Of a stretch of 20,007 nucleotides of DNA, positions 1-8,500 are shown one piece after another. The stretch's first letter is position 1. Each line of letters begins with the position of its first letter. The position numbers were made by a program, and so were the translations under genes. The notes beneath the pieces are model-generated. The model searched no databases. It saw nothing but the letters and a program-made list of their open reading frames with translations, and had not been told where the DNA came from. The stretch comes from an uncultured Verrucomicrobiota bacterium (GTDB lineage Bacteria; Verrucomicrobiota; Kiritimatiellia; RFP12; UBA1067): contig CAMPAA010000029.1 in the NCBI GenBank assembly GCA_946631345.1, positions 1 to 20,007 on the forward strand, written 5' to 3'.

Positions 1-63
1 CACTGTACTGTTCTCCATTCCTTTCTTTCCAGTTTCACGGTTTGAAATCCTTTTCCGCCCCGC

Positions 64-72
64 ATTATACCA
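64..72 (-). promoter_or_regulatory. Extended -10 promoter for a gene beyond the left edge
   Basis: Read on the minus strand, the sequence is TGTGGTATAATGCG: a perfect TATAAT at 64-69 preceded by TGG, which is an extended -10 box. The 11 bases TGTGGTATAAT are identical to the dinB promoter at 1559-1569. No good -35 box is seen 17 bp upstream. Transcription would start near 57 and run off the left end. Purine-rich Shine-Dalgarno-like sequence (AAAGAAAGGA at about 19-28, GGAG at about 13-16) lies just before the edge, so the start codon of the next gene lies at or just outside base 1. Confidence 0.6.
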
Positions 73-94
73 CACTCCCCGCCGACTTCCGCGC

Positions 95-1501
95 CTACTT
101 TACAACGATTTCGGCGGTTGGAACGCGCGCGCGGACGAGCCCTTCGAGCTTCGCCTTGGCAGCGGCAATCTCCTCATCAGTGTTGGCTCCGGCGTTGTGC
201 GCGCCGACCGAGATCACCACGCGATGCGGATCGTATCCGGCAAGCGTGCCTTGAATCACGCGCCACATCACGTTCTGCGTGCGGTCGCCAGGAAAGCCCA
301 TGTCAAACACCTGCCAATCCTTGCCGTATCCAGCAGCGAGCGCGCTCGCGCTCTCGTCGCCAAGCAGTATCACCCGTTTTTTGCCGGCCTTGAGCTTCTC
401 CATACCCGCAGCATAGACCCTCCCCTGGCGCAGCATTACGGCAAGCTTGAAGTGCCAGTCGTACCCAGGGCCCTCCATCACCTCTGCTGGGATAACGGCA
501 GTGTTCTTCTCGTTGGCGTACTTCGCGGGATTCTCGGTGAGGTGGGACGGATAGTCGAGCGGGGTTTCGATCCACCCCATTGTGGTGGCGCATGTCTGTA
601 TGGTGTCGCCGTGTATCCCCGAAAGGGCTATGTTCGACACCACGGGACCCTTCTTCGTCACCGTCACCCATGTGATCGAGTCCATCACGCCATAGCGAAG
701 GTCATCCGCGAGAACTCCGCAGTCGAAACCGCCGCCCGTGGTGCCTATCATGTGGTACTTCTTGCCGTGCCGAATGGCGGTGCAGTGGTTGTGCCAGTCG
801 CCGCAGAACACGGTGTAGTCGTACTTCGCTATCCTGCGCTCGAACGCAAGCCACCTGTCGCTCATCCAGTCGAGCGGCTTGTGCATGAAGATGAAGTGCC
901 ACCGGGCTCCGCCGTTCTTCTCGATCTCGCCGGCCGCCCACTTGAGCTGCTTCTCGGAAAGCGGCTGGCGCGGCGGATAGTAGTCGTGCACATCCATCGA
1001 GTCGAGGCACACGAAGTGGCAGCCCTTGTATGTGAAGTTGTAGTACGTGTTTGTGCCGAACAGCTCCTTCCACAGGTCGATGGAGCGCTGGCGCTCTGGT
1101 GACATGCCGGTGAAGCCGGTCCAGATGTCGTGGTTCCCTACGACATGGAAGAACGGCATTTCGAGCCGCGCCACCATCCCCTCGAACGCCTTCCACTGGT
1201 CGCGCGCATCAGGCTTGCCGCCGCATTCTATCAGATCACCGACCGACATCACGAACTCCGGCCTCAGCAGATTGAGCTTGCCCATCGCCGACTCGAAGAA
1301 CCCCTTCCGCGCGCCGCCAGTACGATCGGATACGATCGCGAAATGGAACTCCTGCGGATCATCGAGAAAATTCTCGTTCGTCCATGGCTTGCACTTGCCC
1401 TTGAGCCCATTTGCAAACTGAGAGGCATCCCCGCCAAACGCCGCCGAGGAGAGCGCTGCCGCCAGCGCGCAGCCAACTGTCATTTTTGATACGTACCACA
1501 T
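95..1501 (-). CDS. Secreted metallophosphoesterase fused to a degenerate SGNH-hydrolase remnant
   Basis: The 468-aa product starts with a signal peptide (about residues 1-24, hydrophobic CALAAALSSAAFG). Residues 50-290 are a calcineurin-like phosphoesterase domain. Its likely metal ligands are Asp59 in SDRTGG, Asp89 in VGDL, Asn123-His124 in GNHD, His207 in MHKP, and His237/His239 in GDWHNH. The first motif has DRT where the classical family has D-x-H, a known-looking subtype. Residues 377-468 resemble a PAF-acetylhydrolase-type SGNH domain: GDES (381-384), GDRTQN (405-410) and GAHN (433-436). The nucleophile serine of GDS is replaced by Glu383, and the protein stops before the Asp-x-x-His block, so this half is probably not an esterase. 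The start is supported by AAAGAAAGGA 10 nt upstream and a promoter at 1529-1557. The substrate is unknown; phosphate ester or nucleotide hydrolysis outside the cytoplasm is the family expectation. It is divergent from dinB. Confidence 0.85.
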   Translation of the reverse strand: MWYVSKMTVGCALAAALSSAAFGGDASQFANGLKGKCKPWTNENFLDDPQEFHFAIVSDRTGGARKGFFESAMGKLNLLRPEFVMSVGDLIECGGKPDARDQWKAFEGMVARLEMPFFHVVGNHDIWTGFTGMSPERQRSIDLWKELFGTNTYYNFTYKGCHFVCLDSMDVHDYYPPRQPLSEKQLKWAAGEIEKNGGARWHFIFMHKPLDWMSDRWLAFERRIAKYDYTVFCGDWHNHCTAIRHGKKYHMIGTTGGGFDCGVLADDLRYGVMDSITWVTVTKKGPVVSNIALSGIHGDTIQTCATTMGWIETPLDYPSHLTENPAKYANEKNTAVIPAEVMEGPGYDWHFKLAVMLRQGRVYAAGMEKLKAGKKRVILLGDESASALAAGYGKDWQVFDMGFPGDRTQNVMWRVIQGTLAGYDPHRVVISVGAHNAGANTDEEIAAAKAKLEGLVRARVPTAEIVVK

Positions 1502-1528
1502 CTTTTGTTATTCCTTTCTTTGGCGCGT

Positions 1529-1557
1529 ATTTTACCCCATCGGCCCGCCGCGCGCAA
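1529..1557 (-). promoter_or_regulatory. Promoter of the phosphoesterase gene
   Basis: On the minus strand a -35-like TTGCGC (1552-1557) is separated by exactly 17 bp from TAAAAT (1529-1534), followed by a GC-rich discriminator ACGCGCC. The predicted start near 1522 gives a leader of about 21 nt that contains the Shine-Dalgarno sequence AAAGAAAGGA. It lies back to back with the dinB promoter. Confidence 0.6.
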
Positions 1558-1558
1558 C

Positions 1559-1569
1559 TGTGGTATAAT
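1559..1569 (+). promoter_or_regulatory. Extended -10 promoter of dinB, apparently leaderless
   Basis: TGTGGTATAAT has a perfect TATAAT at 1564-1569 with TGG before it. No recognisable -35 box is present, which the extended -10 can compensate for. The expected transcription start at about 1576 is within two bases of the dinB ATG at 1578, so the transcript would have essentially no 5' leader and no room for a Shine-Dalgarno sequence. No SOS-type operator is evident in the 76-bp spacer. Confidence 0.65.
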
Positions 1570-1577
1570 CCCGCCTG

Positions 1578-2738
1578 ATGATAATTCTGCATGTGGATAT
1601 GGACGCCTTCTTCGCGTCGATCGAGCAGCGCGACCATCCCGAGTGGCGCGGACGGCCCGTCATTGTCGGTGCGGGACCGCATGAGCGTGGCGTGGTCTCC
1701 ACCTGCTCATACGAAGCCAGGAAGTTCGGCGTGCACTCGGCAATGCCGAGCCGCACGGCCTACGCGCGATGCCCGCATGGGATATTCGTGCGGCCGCGCA
1801 TGCAGGCGTACCGCGAGGTTTCGGCGGCCGCGTTCGAGGTGTTCTCCAGATACACTCCATTCGTTGAAGGCGTCTCCGTGGACGAAGCGTTCCTCGACAT
1901 CTCGGGCTCGGCCCACCTGTTCGGCGGCATGGTGCCGCTCGCCAGGCAGCTCCGCGCAGACATAAAGTCCACCTGTGGCGTTACATGCTCCGCCGGACTA
2001 GCTCCGAACCGGCTTCTTGCCAAGATCGCCTCCGAGCAGAACAAGCCGGACGGCCTTTTCGTGACGCCGTTCGACTCAGATGGCATACGCGCATTTCTGG
2101 CCCCGATGCCAGTGAGGACACTCTGGGGCGTGGGCGGCAAAACCGCCTCGCTACTCGAACGATACGGCTTCCGCACCTGCGCAGACATCCAGAACGCCGA
2201 TCCGCGGTTCCTGAGCCGCATCCTCGGAGCCGCCGCCGCGGCATCGATCCGCAACCACTCCTTCGGCATCGACACCTCAGCCGTCGCGCACGAACCGGAC
2301 GAGGAAAAATCAGTATCGCGTGAACATACGTTCCCGGAAGACGAAACCGACCGCGACGCCGTGAGGAAGGTGCTGCTTGAGCTGGTGGAGGATGTGGGCT
2401 GGCGGTTCCGCCGCGAGAAGCGCTGGGCGAGGACGGCGAAGATCAAGCTGCGCGATGGGCTTTTCAACACGCTCACTCGGCAGGCCTCCTTCACCTCGCC
2501 GGCGCGCGACGACATCACTTTCCGCCATCTCATGCTCAGCCTCTTCGACCGCGAGTGGCCGCCGGGCACGCGTCGCACCGTGCGACTCGTCGGCTTCGGC
2601 GTCACGAACTTCACGGATCGGCCCGGCGGCGAACAGGCCGATCTCTTCGGCGATGCCGACTCTGCGGACCGGATGCGAAAGCGCGAGCGCCTCTCCGCAG
2701 CGCTCGATGCAATCCGCCACAGGAACGCCGACGACTAA
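1578..2738 (+). CDS. dinB: DNA polymerase IV (Y-family translesion polymerase)
   Basis: The 386-aa product has full length for DinB. It is an error-prone, exonuclease-free polymerase that extends past damaged template bases. Palm motifs are HVDMDAFFAS (Asp7 and Asp9; Phe12 in the steric-gate position) and SVDEAFLD (Asp102, Glu103), the expected metal-binding carboxylates. YEARKFGVHSAMPSRTA (45-61) is the conserved fingers-region signature. The little-finger domain occupies about residues 235-345. QADLF at 353-357, near the C terminus, matches the beta-clamp binding motif, so the protein should act at the replication fork. The ATG is chosen because it precedes the HVDMD motif at the usual distance; no Shine-Dalgarno sequence exists and the -10 box ends 8 bp upstream. 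It is the only plus-strand gene in the window. Its stop abuts the stop of the convergent glycoside hydrolase gene. Confidence 0.96.
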   Translation: MIILHVDMDAFFASIEQRDHPEWRGRPVIVGAGPHERGVVSTCSYEARKFGVHSAMPSRTAYARCPHGIFVRPRMQAYREVSAAAFEVFSRYTPFVEGVSVDEAFLDISGSAHLFGGMVPLARQLRADIKSTCGVTCSAGLAPNRLLAKIASEQNKPDGLFVTPFDSDGIRAFLAPMPVRTLWGVGGKTASLLERYGFRTCADIQNADPRFLSRILGAAAAASIRNHSFGIDTSAVAHEPDEEKSVSREHTFPEDETDRDAVRKVLLELVEDVGWRFRREKRWARTAKIKLRDGLFNTLTRQASFTSPARDDITFRHLMLSLFDREWPPGTRRTVRLVGFGVTNFTDRPGGEQADLFGDADSADRMRKRERLSAALDAIRHRNADD

Positions 2739-5252
2739 TCAGGGAAGATCCGCAGCCGCTCCGCGCAGCGCGTTCGCCGTCACCTTGAGCGTAAGACGGC
2801 CTGACCCGTTGCGGCGCACCACGGCGGTGGCGCATCCGCCGAAAAGCCTGTGCCCGACTGTCTGCGGGAAAGGCACGTATTCACATGCGTCGCCGTTGCC
2901 CACGCCCAATATCGTGCCGGGGCCTTCGATGGAGAACTCCACCTCGTGCGCCGCGCCAAGCGTACGCACGCCGGCCGCATCGAGGGCGAAAGCATGCGCC
3001 CATATCAGCTCGCCGTCGTCCTTCCCCATGAGCGGTTCCACCTCAAGGCTGAGGACTGCCGCCGCACCTGCCGTCTTCAGGGTCCTTTCGCCTGTCTTCG
3101 AGCCGTTCCTGTACGACACCGCCCGCAGTTCGCCGGGTTCGTACGGCACATCCAGCCACATCAGCCTGTATCTGTGGCAGGCGGCGAAGTGATGGTTTGT
3201 CATAGCTTCTGGAAGAGCGACAGGTTCGCCTTTCCGGCGGCGGCCCAGCGGCCGGCCGTTCAGGAACAGTTCCGCTTCATCGCTGTCGGTGTACACCATG
3301 ACAGGGGTGTTGCGCCCCTCGCGCCCAGGGAACGTCCAGGTATCCGGCGAGATGTGCAGGGTGGGAGACATCTTGTTCCAATGGCTGCGGTACAGCCAGT
3401 AGCGGTCCTTCGGCACACCCGTGATATCAACGATGCCGAAGTAGGACGAGCGCGCATCCTTCCAGTACGGCGAAGGCTCGCCGAGGTAGTCGAATCCCGT
3501 CCAAACGAACTCGCCGCAGCAGTAGGCGTCATCGTCCATGTAGCCGAAAACCTCGTCCACTATGTCTATGTTGCTCTGGAGGTCGCGCGAATCGATCTGT
3601 GCGGACTTCGCATCCCCTCCCCTCGAATGGCCGTGCCTGCCGCCGAGCGGATTGTCGGCATACCACCCGTAGGAACTGATGGCCGAAGCCGACTCCGAGT
3701 AGATTATCGGCTTCATCGGGAAGCGTTTCTTCGCGGGAACGTACGAGCGAAGGTAGTTCCACCCCACAACGTCCAGCGGGTCGAAGATGCCGAGATTGAA
3801 TATGCGCTCCTCGTTCACGTACGGGCGGTTTCCGTTGCCGACCGGACGCGTCGCGTCCACGAGGCGTATCTGATCGCGGAAAAACGTGTTGCGCACTTTC
3901 GTCTGCCCGCTCGGCCCGCGATCCGCGAAAACGTTCTTCGCGTCGCGTATCGGATGCGCAGGATCCCATTCCCATATCTCATTCGCGATGGACCACACGA
4001 TGACGGAAGGATGGTTCCGGTCACGCCTGACGAACGCCACAAGGTTGCGCGCCACATACTCCTCGAGCGACTGGTCGTCGCGCCTTCCGCCATATGCATC
4101 CCATTTGTCGAAAGCCTCGTCCCACACGAGGATGCCCATCTCGTCGCAGAGGTCGAGCAGTTCCGGCGCGGGCGGGTTGTGGCTGGTGCGGAGTGCGTTC
4201 GCGCCCATCTCCTTCATTATTCGGAGATGCCGCCTCGCGGCCGAACGGTCGAACGCCATGCCAAGAAGACCAAGGTCCGAATGGTTGTTCACCCCCTTTA
4301 GCTGCACACGCCTCCCGTTGAGGTGGAAGCCGTTCGCCGCACGGTCCGACTGATCCGCAGTCACGGGAAACGCTATTGAGCGCACGCCGAAGCGCACCGT
4401 CTCGCGCGAAAGCTCCTTGCCCTGCGCATCGGCAAGCACCACCTCAGCCAGATAGAGGGCGGGGGTGTCCACATCCCACAGGTCGGGACGCTTCAGCTTC
4501 AGCAGCATCGCGCCCTGCGCAGCCGGCTCGTCCTCGTCCTCTACGGTCTTGCCGTTCCTGAGCAGCCTCACTCTCACCTTCGCGCCTATCGGAGCGCCCT
4601 CTATCTCCCACGCCACCTTCACGAGCGCGCGTTCGCGCGATACCTCTGGCGTCGTCACAAACACTCCATTGTAGGCGAAGTGGGCCTTGCCGCGAGTCTT
4701 CATCACCACGCGCCGGTAGATGCCAGCTCCGGGATACCACCGCGCCGCATGATCGCGTGTGGACACCCGCACAGCCAGGCTATTGACGCCTGCGCGGACG
4801 AACGGCGTGGCGTCCACGCGGAAACTCGCATAGCCATAGTCCCAGCCGCCGGCCCTGCGTCCGTTCACAAACACCTCGGGCGACGCCATCACGCCATCGA
4901 AATCGAAGAATACACATTCATTCGCCTCTTCGGCGGTCAAGCTGAATGAGACCCTGTACCATGCGGTCCCTTTCCATGGGAGCCGCCCTGTTGTGCCTGT
5001 ATCCTCCTCGCGCAGAAACGGACCCGCTATCGCCCAATCGTGCGGCACCCGCACGCGTGCCCACGTTGAATCGTCGAACGTCTCTGCAGACCAGTCGGCC
5101 CTGTCCGTGGAATCCTTCAGGAAACGCCAGCCATCGGTTAGTGTGGCGTCCCTCTCGCCGCGCAACGCAAACGCCCCCATCGCAATTGCGCAAAACACGC
5201 CGATGTGTCGGCCTGAACCGAAAACCGCACTGTGACGCAACATTTCAGCCAT
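2739..5252 (-). CDS. Secreted glycoside hydrolase family 2 (beta-galactosidase-like)
   Basis: From the start chosen here the product is 837 aa. A retaining exo-beta-glycosidase is expected, releasing galactose or a similar terminal sugar. An N-terminal hydrophobic stretch (FCAIAMGAFA) suggests export. The order is a jelly-roll sugar-binding domain (about 35-185), an immunoglobulin-like domain (190-290), a TIM barrel (295-590), then beta-sandwich C-terminal domains. The family signature includes RTSHNPPAPELLDLCDEMG (355-373) and the acid/base Glu425 in SIANE. The nucleophile candidate is Glu520 in IIYSES. FVWTGFDYLGEP near 582-593 closes the barrel. A DUF4982-like segment with AELFLNG (660-666) and a last domain with GVGNGD follow. 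A longer ORF reaches 5270, but the ATG at 5252 has AAGGAG (5260-5265) at 7 nt spacing and is preferred. Exact substrate specificity cannot be read from the sequence. It ends base-to-base against dinB. Confidence 0.93.
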   Translation of the reverse strand: MAEMLRHSAVFGSGRHIGVFCAIAMGAFALRGERDATLTDGWRFLKDSTDRADWSAETFDDSTWARVRVPHDWAIAGPFLREEDTGTTGRLPWKGTAWYRVSFSLTAEEANECVFFDFDGVMASPEVFVNGRRAGGWDYGYASFRVDATPFVRAGVNSLAVRVSTRDHAARWYPGAGIYRRVVMKTRGKAHFAYNGVFVTTPEVSRERALVKVAWEIEGAPIGAKVRVRLLRNGKTVEDEDEPAAQGAMLLKLKRPDLWDVDTPALYLAEVVLADAQGKELSRETVRFGVRSIAFPVTADQSDRAANGFHLNGRRVQLKGVNNHSDLGLLGMAFDRSAARRHLRIMKEMGANALRTSHNPPAPELLDLCDEMGILVWDEAFDKWDAYGGRRDDQSLEEYVARNLVAFVRRDRNHPSVIVWSIANEIWEWDPAHPIRDAKNVFADRGPSGQTKVRNTFFRDQIRLVDATRPVGNGNRPYVNEERIFNLGIFDPLDVVGWNYLRSYVPAKKRFPMKPIIYSESASAISSYGWYADNPLGGRHGHSRGGDAKSAQIDSRDLQSNIDIVDEVFGYMDDDAYCCGEFVWTGFDYLGEPSPYWKDARSSYFGIVDITGVPKDRYWLYRSHWNKMSPTLHISPDTWTFPGREGRNTPVMVYTDSDEAELFLNGRPLGRRRKGEPVALPEAMTNHHFAACHRYRLMWLDVPYEPGELRAVSYRNGSKTGERTLKTAGAAAVLSLEVEPLMGKDDGELIWAHAFALDAAGVRTLGAAHEVEFSIEGPGTILGVGNGDACEYVPFPQTVGHRLFGGCATAVVRRNGSGRLTLKVTANALRGAAADLP

Positions 5253-5259
5253 CTGAACG

Positions 5260-5265
5260 CTCCTT
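5260..5265 (-). promoter_or_regulatory. Ribosome binding site deciding the family 2 hydrolase start
   Basis: AAGGAG lies 7 nt before the ATG at 5252. The upstream ATG at 5270 has only GGAG at 4 nt. This favours the shorter protein. Confidence 0.65.
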
Positions 5266-5291
5266 CGCATTATGCTCCAAAAACACCGCGC

Positions 5292-5320
5292 ATTATATCA
5301 TGGTACAGGCTGCGGCGCAA
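5292..5320 (-). promoter_or_regulatory. Promoter of the family 2 glycoside hydrolase gene
   Basis: On the minus strand a perfect TATAAT (5292-5297) is preceded by TGA (extended -10) and followed by a GCGCGG discriminator. A weak -35 match TTGCGC (5315-5320) sits at 17 bp. The predicted transcript starts near 5285, giving a leader of about 33 nt. Confidence 0.65.
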
Positions 5321-5337
5321 AGCCACCGCCATGCCCA

Positions 5338-5366
5338 CCATTATCCTGGATTTTCCAGGATAATGG
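5338..5366. repeat. Perfect 29-bp inverted repeat (13-bp arms, 3-bp centre)
   Basis: The left arm CCATTATCCTGGA (5338-5350) and the right arm TCCAGGATAATGG (5354-5366) are exact reverse complements around TTT. It lies 41 bp upstream of the -10 box of the family 2 hydrolase promoter and 137 bp after the stop of the preceding gene. There is no T-run after it on the minus strand, so a standard intrinsic terminator is unlikely. An operator or activator site, or a dispersed palindromic repeat, are the alternatives. Confidence 0.75.
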
Positions 5367-5480
5367 AGAGCGTCATTCGGAGTTGAAATCCCCAGACGGA
5401 TTGGCATACTTCAGTTCATTTACAATTTGCATCTGAAGGATGCCTGACTCATGAGAGGGGTGTTTTGGTGACGGATCCTC

Positions 5481-5499
5481 TATTGTTGCCACAACAATA
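5481..5499 (-). terminator. Small hairpin just after the 1302-aa gene stop
   Basis: TATTGTTG and CAACAATA (8-bp arms, loop of 3) begin 4 nt after the stop codon of the minus-strand gene ending at 5503. The stem is AT-rich and no clear U-run follows, so termination or 3'-end protection is only a possibility. The 250-bp gap it opens (5253-5502) is less GC-rich than its surroundings and otherwise holds the palindrome and the promoter listed separately. Confidence 0.4.
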
Positions 5500-5502
5500 A
5501 TG

Positions 5503-8500
5503 TCATTCCTCGATGAGCGCGCACTCGTTTGAGCGGAGCGGGAAAGTCCATGTGCCGTCGCCGCCGTCGACAAGCTCGATGGGGCCGTCCTTGCCTGTGG
5601 CGCGCGGTCTGCGTGAAGCCCTCACCGCATATCTGTGCGCTGCGGGATGCTCGTCGAAGGGATCGTCCGACGCCAGCACGAAGTACGCGCGTTCATGCGG
5701 GTTGCCGTTGCGCGCCACCATCTCGCCGACCGTCACATCCGAGCCGTCCAGCGCGCGCACGCCCTCAAAGCCGCCGTGGTGCGTGGCGACGGTGCGGTAC
5801 TTCATGTATGGCGCGCCGAGGCGGCGTATCTCCGCATTGACCCGCTTCAGCTTGGCGTACTGCTCGGTTCTCTCGCCGGTGAGGGTGAGCACGTTGTTAG
5901 TCCACCATCCCGTAAGCCCCGGCATGTCGGGCGTCTCACCGCTCGGCGAACGGCTCCAGCACGCCCAGTCGATCTGCTCCGCGCCGAACGCCATCGCCAA
6001 ATACGCCTGGAAGCGCAGCATGTTCTCGCTGAGCCAAAGTTCGCCGTAGCTTGAGTTGACCTGCGGGATGTACCACAGGCTCTTGCCTGCCGCGCGGCAT
6101 GCACATGCGACATCACGGAAGTTCTCGTAGAACTTCGCCAGCTTCGGCCCACGACTGTCTCCGCGCGCTGAGTAGAGGTAGAAGTCGAAGCATATGTAGT
6201 CGAGATCAACGCACCTCACATACTCCGACACGTGCTCGCGGTATGTCGCGGTGCCGAGCTGGTTGCGCGTCTGCTTCGCCGAGTTGCCCACCACGCTCGC
6301 GTAGTTCGGGTAGAGGTTTATGTAGGGCGTGACCCCCGCAGGCGCGCTCGCCTTGAGGAACTCCGTAACCTCGCCGATGTACGGGTAGTCGAGCGCGCTC
6401 GGCTCGTCAATGTAGTCCATGAGCCATATCGCCGGATGGTCGCGGAACTTCTCCATGGCACCGGAATAGCCGCCCATCGGACGCAACCCTCGCATCTGCC
6501 CCGCCTGCTGCCCGCCCATCCCGTGCCAGAACGGAACCGCGCCCGTCGCGATCGTGCCGAGGCCGTACTTGGCGCACAGATCGAGCGTAGCGCGGTCTGC
6601 CGCCGGAACTCCGTAGATGAAGTCCACCCCGCAGTCGCGGACGTCGCGTATGTGGGCCTCGGTGCGCGCATACGGCGCAAGGCAGTACACGCCGATCTGG
6701 AGCTTGGAGCGATCCATCCGAGAAGGCGTGCGGTCGAGCTTCGCGGCTTCGCGCCTGCGCAGAGGCACCACGAGCGTCCCCTTCCCGGAGATGTACGCCG
6801 GATGCGTGGCGGATGAAACGACGCCGCTCGCGAACCTGCCGCCAAGCATCAGCGACGCCACGCGATTGGTGCCCGGCACGTCAAGGGCAAGGCGCGCGCC
6901 TTCCGCCACGGTTACGGCGATGTCGATCGGGAACGGAGCCATCCTTCCCAACAGCGGCGAAGTCTCCACCGGTTCTTTCCTAAGGTGCACCCCGTCAACC
7001 ATGGTGGAGATGTCGGCGGCGATGCGCCCATCCCTCCTTGTGCTCTTGGCGTCAGGCCCGAGCCCAAGCCCGGTTATCACGAGCTCCCGCACGCCGCACT
7101 CCGTCATGTCGAACGCATATGAGTACTCGATGAAGTTCTGCGTGAGCGGAGGCTTCATGCGGAATATCTCAAGCCTCCCGCCGTTGGCGAGCTTCACGAA
7201 CGCCAGCGTTTCGTTTGCCGCGTTGTCGGTGCGCGAACGCATATGGAGCGTGAGCCGGTAGCGGCCCGGCGACGGGAAGTTCACCTTCGTGGAGAACCCG
7301 CCGTTGTTGTGCAGCCGCCCGCAGTACTGCCCGTCGATTATCGTATATCCAAACGCCCACGAGCTGGTGGAGTACGTGAACCCGGGGTTGGAGAACTGCG
7401 TGACATATGTCTTTCCGTCGTCGTGAACGTACTTCGTCCAGCCCGCGCCGCGGTTCTCGAAGCCGGGATTCTCAATGAGATCCCTGCCCGTCTCCGCATC
7501 CGCCCCCGCTTCGCGCGGCGCTATCCGCAGTACGCCGCCGCATACCGCCAAGCGCTTCACGTCCTTGCCCACTGCGCAAGCATTCAGGATGCCGTCGCCG
7601 TCCTTCGCCACGCCGTCGCCACCGACGATGCTCCTCGATATCCGCATCCCGGCAGCCACAACCCCTTCCGGTGCCGTGGACGGCGTTTCGGGGCTCTCCT
7701 CCACCTTCCACGCCTCTCCGGCGCGCAGGGCGTCGATCACAGGCAGGCTTCCGCCACGCACGAGCACATCGCCGCCATCGATGGAGAATCCGCCGACCGG
7801 CGCAGCACCTTCGCCGGGGCCTATGACAAGCGTACCCGCTCCCTTCTTCACGATCTTCCCGGCACCGGTGAACGCCATCGGCAGCGATTCCGCACCGCCG
7901 TCCACGGCCACGTCAACCGACTCGCCCGCCTTGGCCCGGACGATCCGCGTGGTGCCAGGCTGAGCGACGAGCACCACTTTCCCGTCCCTGTCGGTCATCT
8001 TCGACTGCCTCGCCGATGCGTCGGCAGGGCGCGTAGCCTTCACCGCGCCGCCCGGACGCGAATCCGGCGGGCTGGCTACAATCATCACGGCGTTGTTCTC
8101 GGCGAGCTTCAGCGAATACATATCCTCGCCCTCGCGCGTCAGCGCGACCGGGCCGCTTCCGCCGAACGACACCACCGCGCGCCACTTCGGAACCCTGAAC
8201 ACGACCGTGCGCGTAGCGGGCGCGTAGTCGAACGGATCGCCTGACGCCACCACCAGCAGCGCCCGCGAGCCGTCATCCTTCCCTCTCGGCACCATCTCCC
8301 CCACCAGCAGCGGCGAACCCTCCACCGTCGCGACCTCGCTGAAGAAGCCGTTGCCGAAGGAATCCGGCATCGGCACATTGAGCTTCTCGAGCCCGTTCGT
8401 CGCCGCGAATCCCACGTAGTGCGTGGCGGCGCTGCGGTAGCGCATGTATATCGGGCCGAGGCGGTGCAGCTCGGCGTTGACCGTCTTGAGCCGCCGGTAC

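Noticed and set aside
2850..4301. Plus-strand 483-aa open frame opposite the family 2 hydrolase
   Set aside because: It is a shadow of the hydrolase codons; the opposite strand has complete catalytic motifs.
5338..5366. Intrinsic terminator at the 29-bp palindrome
   Set aside because: The stem is long and perfect, but no T-run follows on either strand, and it lies 137 bp past the nearest minus-strand stop.
5373..5573. Minus-strand 66-aa open frame spanning the end of the 1302-aa gene and the gap
   Set aside because: It overlaps the end of the real gene in another frame, has no convincing ribosome site and resembles no protein.
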